NCBI GenBank assembly: GCA_002298665.1
Contig: DBKW01000010.1
Coordinates: forward strand, 246 to 14,300
Length of the DNA: 14,055 nt
Reading direction: 5' to 3'
DNA from: Verrucomicrobia bacterium UBA740
GTDB taxonomy: Bacteria > Verrucomicrobiota > Kiritimatiellia > RFP12 > UBA1067
Under the pieces are notes generated by a model. That model was given only the letters and a program-made list of their open reading frames with translations, made no database searches and was not told the origin of the DNA. Below, in pieces: positions 1 to 6,609 of this stretch (within the stretch, counting starts at the first letter, position 1; each line of letters starts with the position of its first letter). The position numbers were made by a program, and so were the translations under genes.

Positions 1-44
1 GTTGCGCCGGAACGGCCACCCCGTTGCGCCGGAACGGCCGTGCG
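1..44. repeat. End of a 22-bp-period tandem repeat array (two copies visible)
   Basis: Two exact copies of the 15-bp core GTTGCGCCGGAACGG lie at 1-15 and 23-37, each followed by a 7-bp spacer (CCACCCC, then CCGTGCG). The window opens exactly on a core, so the array probably continues to the left. The same core, period and final two spacers (GCACCCC, CCGTGCG) recur in the six-copy array at 13039-13170. This array therefore looks like a paralogous copy in the same orientation, lying upstream of the first gene of the operon. Confidence 0.85.
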
Positions 45-300
45 GTGCAGAAAGAAGGCGACCCACTGCCGGACTTGAATTTGCTATATATAAGAAGAGA
101 GAGGGGGGTGGGCAGTTGGAAGGATGATGGAGGGGGATGGGGCCGGCGCGGCATCCTCCTGGGGGGGCCTTGCGCATCCTTTCCTTTCGCTTCCACAACC
201 GAACCTTCTTCTTTTCGCTTTCGCTCTCCACGCGTCGGAACGTCCCGTTCGGGTGTCTCGCGATAGGATACACTTTCCGCATAATTACGCGAACAGGAAA
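45..300. repeat. Conserved intergenic block, left copy
   Basis: This non-coding stretch follows the repeat array and matches 13171-13320 in patches, in the same order and orientation. Shared patches are CTGCCGGACTTG (66-77), the TGATGGAGG...GATGGGGCCGG patch (126-146), the CCTCCTGGGGG patch (155-165), CTTGCGCATCCTT, and a 28-bp patch at 251-278 beginning GGGTGTCTCGCGATAGG. GGAGG (129-133) and CCTCC (155-159) can pair around a GC-rich inner hairpin, and the right copy keeps this pairing. Between the shared patches lie an unshared AT/purine-rich insert (about 78-120) and a pyrimidine-rich stretch (about 178-230). I see no convincing coding sequence. Confidence 0.65.
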
Positions 301-304
301 CGTA

Positions 305-343
305 TGGTCTTTTAGGGCAAAATATGATATACTATACACCATT
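305..343 (+). promoter_or_regulatory. Probable promoter of the nine-gene operon; near-leaderless start
   Basis: The DNA changes sharply from GC-rich to AT-rich just before the first gene. Two overlapping -10-like hexamers are visible: TATGAT (323-328) and TATACT (328-333). The only -35 candidate at the usual distance is the weak TGGTCT (305-310, 17 bp before TATACT). Either -10 would start transcription at about 335-341, leaving only a few bases before the ATG at 344. No Shine-Dalgarno sequence precedes that ATG, so a leaderless or nearly leaderless mRNA is plausible. The assignment rests on base composition and hexamers only. Confidence 0.45.
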
Positions 344-1867
344 ATGACGGACCATTTTAAGCGAATTCAATTTGGCGTTTGGATTCTTCTCTTGGCGGGC
401 CTTTTGTGGGGCTTTCAGGAGTTGCTGCTGCACCATGCCCCGGATGTCTTCCGCGCGAAGGAAGAGGATATGTCCTTCGCCTGGTTCGTACCGGTCTACT
501 CGCTGTATGTCCTCTGGCGGGAACGTGAGCGGACGCGCACGGAACTGGATGCGGGCCGACCGAGCCTGTGGGGGCTTGTGCTCGCGCTGCCGTGCCTGGC
601 GCTCGGGTTCTTCGGTGCGCGCGGTCTGCAGGTTCGCTTCGAGATTCTCGGTTTCGTCGGGCTGCTCATCGCCATTCCCTGGACGGTGTACGGGGCCCGG
701 GCGGCCAAGCGGTTCGTCTTCCCGGCGCTTTTCCTTTGCTTCTGCATTCCGCTCGCGACGTTCCTGGACGTCATAACGGTGCATTTGCGCCTGTTGGCGA
801 CAGCGGTCGCCTATGGCATCATGCACGGTTTCGGCGCGGACATCGTCCGCACGGGCACGATGCTCGCGGCGGAAGACGGGTCGTTCGCGATCGACGTGGC
901 CGATCCGTGCGGGGGATTGCGGTCCATCTTCGCACTGATGGCGATCACGGCCGGGTACGCGTATTTCGTGCAGAAGACATGGATCCGCCGCGGCATACTC
1001 TTCCTCTTCTCGATTCCGCTCGCGATCTTCGGCAACGTGATGCGGATATTTTCCATTTGTTTCGTCGCGCACATCGCCTCGAGCGAATTCGCGACGGGCT
1101 ACTACCACGACTTCTCGTGGATACCGGTGTACGCGGTGCCGCTTTTGTGCATTCCGCTCCTGAGCGAACTCATCGCCCGTGTCGGGCGCAAGAAGGGGGC
1201 GAAGGCGGACGCGCCGGAGCAGGCTACGGAGCCAGGACCTGCCGCGGCGGAATCCCGCCCCGCCGCGCCGACCGGACGGAAAGCGCTTTTCGGCTACCTT
1301 GTCCTCGGCGCGGCGCTTGCCGTTCTCGTGCCGGCGTTTGTCTGGCAGGCCCAAACGCCGCGTCCGCGGCTGGAAGAGGCGCCGGCCGTCGTGCCGCCCG
1401 CGCTGGCGGGCTACCGGATTCTGCCGCTTGAGGTGAGCGAGGCGGAATTGACGGTCCTCCCGAAGGATACGCAGTTCGTGAAGCGCCTGTACGTTTCGCC
1501 GCTGGGCGAGAGTTTCGCGGTTTCGTGGGTCATCGGCGGGGCGAGCAAGAGCTCCATCCACCGTCCGGAACTCTGCCTGCCCTCGCAGGGCTTCCAGATG
1601 ATGTCCCCCCACACGATTACGGTCGACGGGACGGCGTGGCGCGAGATTTTCCTGGAGACGCAGGGCACCATCGCGCGGCGCTTTTCCTACACCTTCTACA
1701 ATCAGGAAGGCTACCGGACATCTTCCCACGTTTCGCGCATCTGGCGCGACATCTGGGATCGCTCCATCCTTAATCGCATCGACCGCTGGGTCATGATTAC
1801 GGTGTTCGGAGACTGCAAAAACGAAACACGCTGGCAAGCGTTCCTTGCCGAACTGATGAAGGAGTAA
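344..1867 (+). CDS. xrt: Exosortase fused to a C-terminal EpsI domain
   Basis: A 507-residue inner-membrane protein. Exosortases are Cys transpeptidase-like enzymes that process C-terminal sorting signals of the PEP-CTERM kind on exported proteins; EpsI is a partner often found with them. Residues 1-280 are multi-spanning and carry the expected Cys/Arg/His set: Cys189 in DPCGGLRS, Arg234 in GNVMRIF and His255 in YYHDFSW. An Ala/Pro-rich linker (about 282-312) leads to one more membrane helix (about 314-334) and an EpsI-like exported domain with His406 and Cys411 in IHRPELC. The frame is open upstream to 137, but 344 is preferred because it follows the promoter and gives a normal exosortase N-terminus; earlier starts would lie in the conserved intergenic block. 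There is no Shine-Dalgarno sequence. The next gene starts 8 bp downstream. No PEP-CTERM substrate gene is visible in the window. The family call is firm; the sorting-signal class is unknown. Confidence 0.9.
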   Translation: MTDHFKRIQFGVWILLLAGLLWGFQELLLHHAPDVFRAKEEDMSFAWFVPVYSLYVLWRERERTRTELDAGRPSLWGLVLALPCLALGFFGARGLQVRFEILGFVGLLIAIPWTVYGARAAKRFVFPALFLCFCIPLATFLDVITVHLRLLATAVAYGIMHGFGADIVRTGTMLAAEDGSFAIDVADPCGGLRSIFALMAITAGYAYFVQKTWIRRGILFLFSIPLAIFGNVMRIFSICFVAHIASSEFATGYYHDFSWIPVYAVPLLCIPLLSELIARVGRKKGAKADAPEQATEPGPAAAESRPAAPTGRKALFGYLVLGAALAVLVPAFVWQAQTPRPRLEEAPAVVPPALAGYRILPLEVSEAELTVLPKDTQFVKRLYVSPLGESFAVSWVIGGASKSSIHRPELCLPSQGFQMMSPHTITVDGTAWREIFLETQGTIARRFSYTFYNQEGYRTSSHVSRIWRDIWDRSILNRIDRWVMITVFGDCKNETRWQAFLAELMKE

Positions 1868-1875
1868 GGCCACAC

Positions 1876-3786
1876 ATGGTTGCGCTCGCACTCAAACTCC
1901 AACCCTTTCTGGTCGCGTTCGGGGGGGCGTTTGCCTTGACGTTGGTCCTCACGCCCTTGGTGCGCGAGATGAACCGCCGCCTGGGCATGGTGGACAAGCC
2001 CGACCCGCGGCGGATCAACAAGGTGCCGATTCCGCGCGGCGGAGGGCTCGCCGTCGTCTTGGGCGTGTTCGTCTCCTATTCGCTCTTCGTCCTTTTCACG
2101 GGACGTCCGGCGTTGCAGACGGTCGCCACGGCTTCGGACGCGCTTTACTGGAAAATCGTCGTCCTCGGCAGCGCGCTCGCGGCGATCGGATACATGGACG
2201 ACAAGTTTTCCCTGCCGCCGAAAGTCAAGCTGGCCGGACAGATCCTCATCGCCGCGCTCGTCTGGGCATGGGGAGATTTGGGTTTTCGGCGCCTTTGGCC
2301 GCACCTGCCGGCGTGGATCGATTGCGCGCTGACGGTCTTTTGGATCACCGGGGCGATCAACGCCTTCAATCTCATCGACGGCCTTGACGGACTCGCTTCG
2401 GGGTTGGCGCTTATCGCCACGCTGGGCATGGGGGCGGCGACGGCGATCGTGCACAATCCGCAGGCCATCCTCTTCCATCTCGCGTTCGCCGGCGGATTGC
2501 TGGGCTTTTTGCGCTACAACTACAATCCGGCGAGCGTGTTCCTGGGGGATTGCGGGTCGATGTTCGTCGGGTTCATCCTGTCCGTCTTGCCGCTCGTCTC
2601 GCAGACGGGCGACTCCTTCCTCGTCTCGATCGGCGTGCCGCTTCTGGCGATGGGCGTGCCGGTCTTCGACACGCTTTTGGCGATTGTGCGCCGGACGATT
2701 CGCGGCATGATCAACCGGCGGGATGCGACGAACGTGGGCAACGGGAAGATGATGACGGCGGATGCGGACCACTTGCACCACCGGATCTTGCGCATGGTCG
2801 GGTCCAACCAGCGCAAGGCGGCTTGGATTCTGTATCTGATTGCGCTCTTTCTCGTGGTCGTCGGGCTGTTGAACCTCCTTTTCGAGGCGCAAAACGCGTT
2901 CATCTGGGTCGTGGCGGTCGTGGTCGTGGGGGCCGTCGCCGTCCGGGAGATGTCCCAAATCGAACTCTACGACGCGGGGCGGCTCTTGAACGAAGTCGTG
3001 CATGCGCGCGGAACGGCCAAGAAGCGGAAGTGGACGCGGTTTGCCGTGCCGTTCTATCTGATTTGCGACGTGTTGTCCATCATCGGGAGCTTCGTCTTCT
3101 GCTGCTGGGCGCTTCGCCTGCCGATGACCCGGGAAATGTTCTCCTGCGACCTGCCCACGCGGCTTGTCTGCATTTTGTTCGCGCTGATCGTTTTCGGCGT
3201 CTATCGCACGGTTTGGGCGCGCGCGATGATCATCAACTATGTCGTGTTGATGGGCGTGTGCCTTTTGGGCGTGGCGACGGGGGCGAGCCTGTTGACGTGC
3301 TTTGCGCATCCGCCCGCGAACGGTCTGGCCTTCAGTCTGCTCTTCTTTGTCCTGACCTTCAGCGGCACGGTGCTGGTGCGTTTCTTGAGGGGACTTGCGC
3401 GCGACGTCTTCTATTCCGTCAACTTTTCGCGCATGAAGACGCGTCCCGGCGCCACGCGCATTCTCGTGTATGGCGCGGGACTCCGCTACCGGTCGTTCCG
3501 ACGCGAACTGGTCAGGCAATATCTGACGGAAAACCGCTATGTGGTCGGCTTTATCGACGACAATGTCTATTTGCGCGGAAAGTACATCGGCGGACTGAAG
3601 GTTTTCGGCACCCTCAACGAGGCGCCGCGGATCATTGCCGAGACAAAGGCGGACGCCGTGGTCATCACCTGCCGGATGTCGCCGGAATGGGAGAAGATCG
3701 TGCGGGAGATCCTGGCGCCCACGGGGGTTCCGGTGACATACTTTGCGTTTACTGAAACAGAATTCATGAAAGGAAGCAAGAAATGA
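1876..3786 (+). CDS. WecA/MraY-like polyprenyl-phosphate glycosyl-1-phosphate transferase fused to a FlaA1/WbpM-type N-terminal half
   Basis: A 636-residue membrane protein. Residues 1 to about 360 are a WecA/TagO/MraY-family transferase, which moves a sugar-1-phosphate from a UDP-sugar to undecaprenyl phosphate as the first step of a surface glycan. Visible motifs are MDD (107-109), NAFNLIDGLDG (162-172), FLGDCGS (222-228), VPVFDT (261-266) and the His-rich DADHLHHRIL (296-305). Residues from about 388 to 505 hold four more helices with the FGVYRTVW signature typical of FlaA1/WbpM/CapD proteins. These are followed by a Rossmann-like domain (VYGAG at 531-535, FIDDN at 559-563). The SDR dehydratase domain that normally follows is absent, so this half cannot itself be a UDP-sugar dehydratase; a sensory or regulatory role is my inference. 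AAGGAG/TAAGG lies just before the ATG. The stop overlaps the next start (ATGA). WecA-type enzymes are usually about 350 residues. The actual sugar is unknown. Confidence 0.85.
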   Translation: MVALALKLQPFLVAFGGAFALTLVLTPLVREMNRRLGMVDKPDPRRINKVPIPRGGGLAVVLGVFVSYSLFVLFTGRPALQTVATASDALYWKIVVLGSALAAIGYMDDKFSLPPKVKLAGQILIAALVWAWGDLGFRRLWPHLPAWIDCALTVFWITGAINAFNLIDGLDGLASGLALIATLGMGAATAIVHNPQAILFHLAFAGGLLGFLRYNYNPASVFLGDCGSMFVGFILSVLPLVSQTGDSFLVSIGVPLLAMGVPVFDTLLAIVRRTIRGMINRRDATNVGNGKMMTADADHLHHRILRMVGSNQRKAAWILYLIALFLVVVGLLNLLFEAQNAFIWVVAVVVVGAVAVREMSQIELYDAGRLLNEVVHARGTAKKRKWTRFAVPFYLICDVLSIIGSFVFCCWALRLPMTREMFSCDLPTRLVCILFALIVFGVYRTVWARAMIINYVVLMGVCLLGVATGASLLTCFAHPPANGLAFSLLFFVLTFSGTVLVRFLRGLARDVFYSVNFSRMKTRPGATRILVYGAGLRYRSFRRELVRQYLTENRYVVGFIDDNVYLRGKYIGGLKVFGTLNEAPRIIAETKADAVVITCRMSPEWEKIVREILAPTGVPVTYFAFTETEFMKGSKK

Positions 3787-5081
3787 GCGACTTTACGAAA
3801 GAAGATGTCCTCGCCTATCACAAAGGCGGCAAAGTGGGCGTGCGTCTGCCGCGTCCCTTGAAGACGAAAGAGGATTTGTGCCTCGCCTACACCCCGGGGG
3901 TGGCCCTCGCGGTAAAGGAAATCGCGGCGAATCCGGAAGCGGTCTATTCCGTCACGGCCAAACCGAATCTCGTGGCCGTCGTTTCGGACGGCACGGCGAT
4001 TTTGGGGCTGGGCGACCTCGGCGCGGCCGCGTCGATTCCGGTAATGGAAGGAAAAGCCGTCCTTTTCAAGAGTTTCGGCGATGTGGACGCCTGGCCGGTG
4101 CCGGTCGCGCATTGCCGGCAGGGCGGTGCGGATACCGGGAAGACCGATCCCGAGCGCGTGATTGCCGCCGTCAAGGCGATTGCGCCGCAATATGGCGGCA
4201 TCAACCTCGAGGATATTGCCGCGCCGGCGTGTTTCGAGATTGAAAACCGCCTGGACGCCGAGCTGGACATTCCCGTTTTCCACGACGATCAATGGGGGAC
4301 GGCGGTCATTTCGCTCGCCGGCGTCATGAACTATGCCGCGTTGAAGGGCAAGGAACTCGCCGATCTCAAGATTGTGATGAACGGCGCGGGCGCCGCGGGC
4401 ATCCGGATTTGCGAGATGTGCAAGGCCGCCGGCGTGAAAAACGTGACGATGTGCGACTCGAAGGGCGTCATTTCGACCGACCGCGCCGATCTGAACCCCT
4501 ATAAACGCGTCCATGCCATTGCGCCCGGACCCAAAACCCTGAAAGAGGCGCTCGTCGGGGCGGATGTCTTTATCGGCGTATCCGCGGCGAATGTGCTGGC
4601 GGGCGAGGACGTGAAGAAGATGGCGGACTTCCCGGCCATTTTCGCCATGGCGAACCCCGACCCGGAGATCCGTCCGGAGGAAGTCGCCCGGGCGTTTGGC
4701 GACAAGCCCTATGTCATGGTGACGGGGCGGAGCGATTATCCGAACCAGATCAACAACGTTTTGGGCTTTCCTTACCTCTTCCGCGGCGCTTTGGACGTGC
4801 AGGCGACGACGATCAACAAGGAAATGAAGGTCGCCGCGGCGCATGCGCTCGCCCAACTCGCCCAAAAGCCGGTTCCGGAGGAAGTCAAGGCGTTGTATCC
4901 GGGCGAAAATCTGGAGTTCGGCAAGGATTACATCATCCCGAAGCCGTTCGACCGCCGTCTGTTTGTCGCGGTTTCGTACGCGGTTGCCGAAGCGGCGGTG
5001 AAGTCCGGCGTGGCCCGCAAGAAAGTGGATCTCGCGGAATACAAGGCGGAACTCGAGTTGCGCAACGCCGAACGCATTTAA
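3783..5081 (+). CDS. Malic enzyme, NAD(P)-dependent, short form
   Basis: A 432-residue cytosolic enzyme that oxidatively decarboxylates malate to pyruvate with NAD+ or NADP+. Motifs run in the family order. The N-terminus has AYTPGVA with probable catalytic Tyr36. Next come DGTAILGLGDLG (69-80), MEGKAVLFK with probable catalytic Lys91, metal-binding NLEDIAAP (Glu143, Asp144) and FHDDQWGTA (Asp168, Asp169). The Rossmann loop NGAGAAG (200-206) and ANPDPEI follow. Position 171 is Trp where many relatives have His; from memory this site also varies in other short bacterial enzymes. There is no C-terminal phosphotransacetylase domain, so it is shorter than MaeB of enterobacteria. It starts in a 4-bp ATGA overlap, with AAAGGAAG as ribosome binding site. 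Pyruvate is a substrate of the DXS encoded two genes on, which may or may not explain its place in an envelope operon. Cofactor preference cannot be read with confidence. Confidence 0.92.
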   Translation: MSDFTKEDVLAYHKGGKVGVRLPRPLKTKEDLCLAYTPGVALAVKEIAANPEAVYSVTAKPNLVAVVSDGTAILGLGDLGAAASIPVMEGKAVLFKSFGDVDAWPVPVAHCRQGGADTGKTDPERVIAAVKAIAPQYGGINLEDIAAPACFEIENRLDAELDIPVFHDDQWGTAVISLAGVMNYAALKGKELADLKIVMNGAGAAGIRICEMCKAAGVKNVTMCDSKGVISTDRADLNPYKRVHAIAPGPKTLKEALVGADVFIGVSAANVLAGEDVKKMADFPAIFAMANPDPEIRPEEVARAFGDKPYVMVTGRSDYPNQINNVLGFPYLFRGALDVQATTINKEMKVAAAHALAQLAQKPVPEEVKALYPGENLEFGKDYIIPKPFDRRLFVAVSYAVAEAAVKSGVARKKVDLAEYKAELELRNAERI

Positions 5082-5100
5082 GGAGAAAAGACGCCAAAAT

Positions 5101-6609
5101 ATGAGGAAGTTCGCGTTAGCCGCCTTGTTCGCCTATCTCGCCCTGGCGGGCGCAGCCCTGTGGATGGGGGCGCTCAACCAGGACGAGGGGTGGTATCTCT
5201 ATGCCGCGCGCTTGGTGCGGGAAGGGGAGATGCCCTACCGCGACTTCTTCTTTACGCAAGCCCCGCTTTTGCCAATCGTGTATTCGGCTTTCACGGGTCT
5301 GTTCAAGGGCATTCTGGGCGGCCGCCTTCTGACCGCGGCATTCGGGCTTCTGGGCATTCTGACGTCCGTTCGCCTTGTGCAGGAGCTTGTTCCACGCGAA
5401 AAACGCGGCGTTTCGGGGCTTATTGTCGCGTTTCTGCTCGGTTCTAACCTCTATCATGTCTATTACACGGTTCTTCCGAAGACCTATGCGCTCGCCGGGC
5501 TTTTCGTCCTGATCGGCTACCTTTTCCTGGTTCTCGGGCTCAAGAAAGACTTTTCATTTGGCAAGAACATCCTGATGTTCTTGTCGGGAGTTTCGCTTCT
5601 TTTCGCCGCGGGGACGCGGATAAGTCTCGGCAGTCTTTTGGTCGTCGTCTCCGTGGGACTTTTGTTTTCTTTCCGTGGGCAAAAGTGGGCGTTCTTCTGG
5701 TTCGGTCTGGGCGGACTCGTTTCGTCCGCGCTCGTTTTTGGTCCTTTCCTTCTCGACCCGGGCGCACGGGAAGGATTTTTCGCCGCGCAGGCCTACCATG
5801 CCGCACGGGGCGGATTCGACCCGGTTTTCACAATCGGCAGTTTGAGCCGACTGGTCCGGTGGTACGCGCCTGTCTTCATTTTCGGCGGAATCACCCTGTT
5901 TTGGCAGAAATCCGTTGCCGCTCCGGCGGAAGAGTCCGGCATGCAGGCGGCTTCCTTGGGGCAGATTCTGTGTTTTGCGGGATTCGCCGCAGTTTTTCTC
6001 GTGCAAATCGCCGCGCCATTCCCCTATGAGGACTATCAAGTGCCGATCATGCCGCTTCTGGCCGTGGGGATCGTTTCCGTTTTGATGAACCGCACAACCG
6101 ACGCCGCCCAGTCGCGTTTGTGGGTTTGGCTGGCTTTGGGCCTCGCCTGGGCCGGTTCCTTCGGTTCGCCTCTCCTGCAGGAGTGGACCACGAACGGACA
6201 GGACCGTTTCTGGACGCGCAAGAAGGCGAAATCCGAATTGGCGCAGCTCAAAGAGGCGGCCAAGGAAGTCGAAAAGCTGGATCCGGGCGGGGCGGACATC
6301 CTTACGCAGGACCTCTATCTCGCCGTGGAAGCCGGACGGAAAGTGCCGCGCGGGCTCGAAATGGGGCCTTTCAGCCAACTTTCGGATGACGAATGGCGTG
6401 CGCTTTTGGCGTCCGCTCCCTGCAAAGTCGCGGCGCTTTCGGGCTATTCGTTCGCGATCGTTCCGCCGGCCTGCACGGAACGTCCGTGGGCGCAACAGGC
6501 GGAGTTCTGCCGGATTTTGCGCGAAAACTACGATTTGGCGATGGAAATGGAAGATTTCGGACAGAATGCCACGACGCTTCTTCTTCTGAAACGGAAGGAT
6601 GCGGAATGA
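5101..6609 (+). CDS. GT39/ArnT-like membrane glycosyltransferase
   Basis: A 502-residue polytopic inner-membrane protein resembling the PMT/ArnT fold. These enzymes usually transfer a sugar from a polyprenyl-phosphate donor to a lipid, glycan or protein on the outer face of the membrane. After a first helix (about 5-25) comes the periplasmic-loop signature NQDEGWYLYAARLV with the acidic pair Asp28-Glu29, then YRDFFFTQAPLLPIVY. This matches the DE...Y..AR ... PPL pattern of the family. About ten further hydrophobic segments extend to about residue 360, and a soluble tail with no recognised motif completes the protein. GGAGAAAAG precedes the start, 19 bp after malic enzyme, the longest gap in the operon. 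The stop overlaps the dxs start. Donor and acceptor are unknown; the neighbouring WecA-like gene suggests surface-glycan work, and a lipid A target cannot be excluded. Confidence 0.75.
   Translation: MRKFALAALFAYLALAGAALWMGALNQDEGWYLYAARLVREGEMPYRDFFFTQAPLLPIVYSAFTGLFKGILGGRLLTAAFGLLGILTSVRLVQELVPREKRGVSGLIVAFLLGSNLYHVYYTVLPKTYALAGLFVLIGYLFLVLGLKKDFSFGKNILMFLSGVSLLFAAGTRISLGSLLVVVSVGLLFSFRGQKWAFFWFGLGGLVSSALVFGPFLLDPGAREGFFAAQAYHAARGGFDPVFTIGSLSRLVRWYAPVFIFGGITLFWQKSVAAPAEESGMQAASLGQILCFAGFAAVFLVQIAAPFPYEDYQVPIMPLLAVGIVSVLMNRTTDAAQSRLWVWLALGLAWAGSFGSPLLQEWTTNGQDRFWTRKKAKSELAQLKEAAKEVEKLDPGGADILTQDLYLAVEAGRKVPRGLEMGPFSQLSDDEWRALLASAPCKVAALSGYSFAIVPPACTERPWAQQAEFCRILRENYDLAMEMEDFGQNATTLLLLKRKDAE

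Noticed and set aside
83..94. TATATATAAG as a promoter -10 region
   Set aside because: No -35 hexamer sits at a suitable distance and the next gene is 250 bp away with a better promoter in between.
24..315. Short forward reading frames before the first gene
   Set aside because: They span the repeats and the conserved non-coding block; their translations are Arg/Ser-rich with no recognisable features.
137..343. Longer N-terminus for the exosortase
   Set aside because: The extension covers the conserved intergenic block and the promoter and is Arg/Ser/Phe-rich; ATG 344 gives the normal N-terminus.
1711..3519. Long minus-strand reading frame opposite the exosortase and WecA-like genes
   Set aside because: The predicted protein is dominated by Arg, Asp, Glu, His and Gln, typical of antisense to GC-rich coding DNA. 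The + strand carries clear family motifs. The same applies at 332-1891, 3567-4865, 6528-7973 and 9597-10751.
6393..6605. Upstream extension of dxs
   Set aside because: It lies wholly within the preceding glycosyltransferase gene in another frame. ATG 6606 gives the ATGA overlap and the expected start of the fold.
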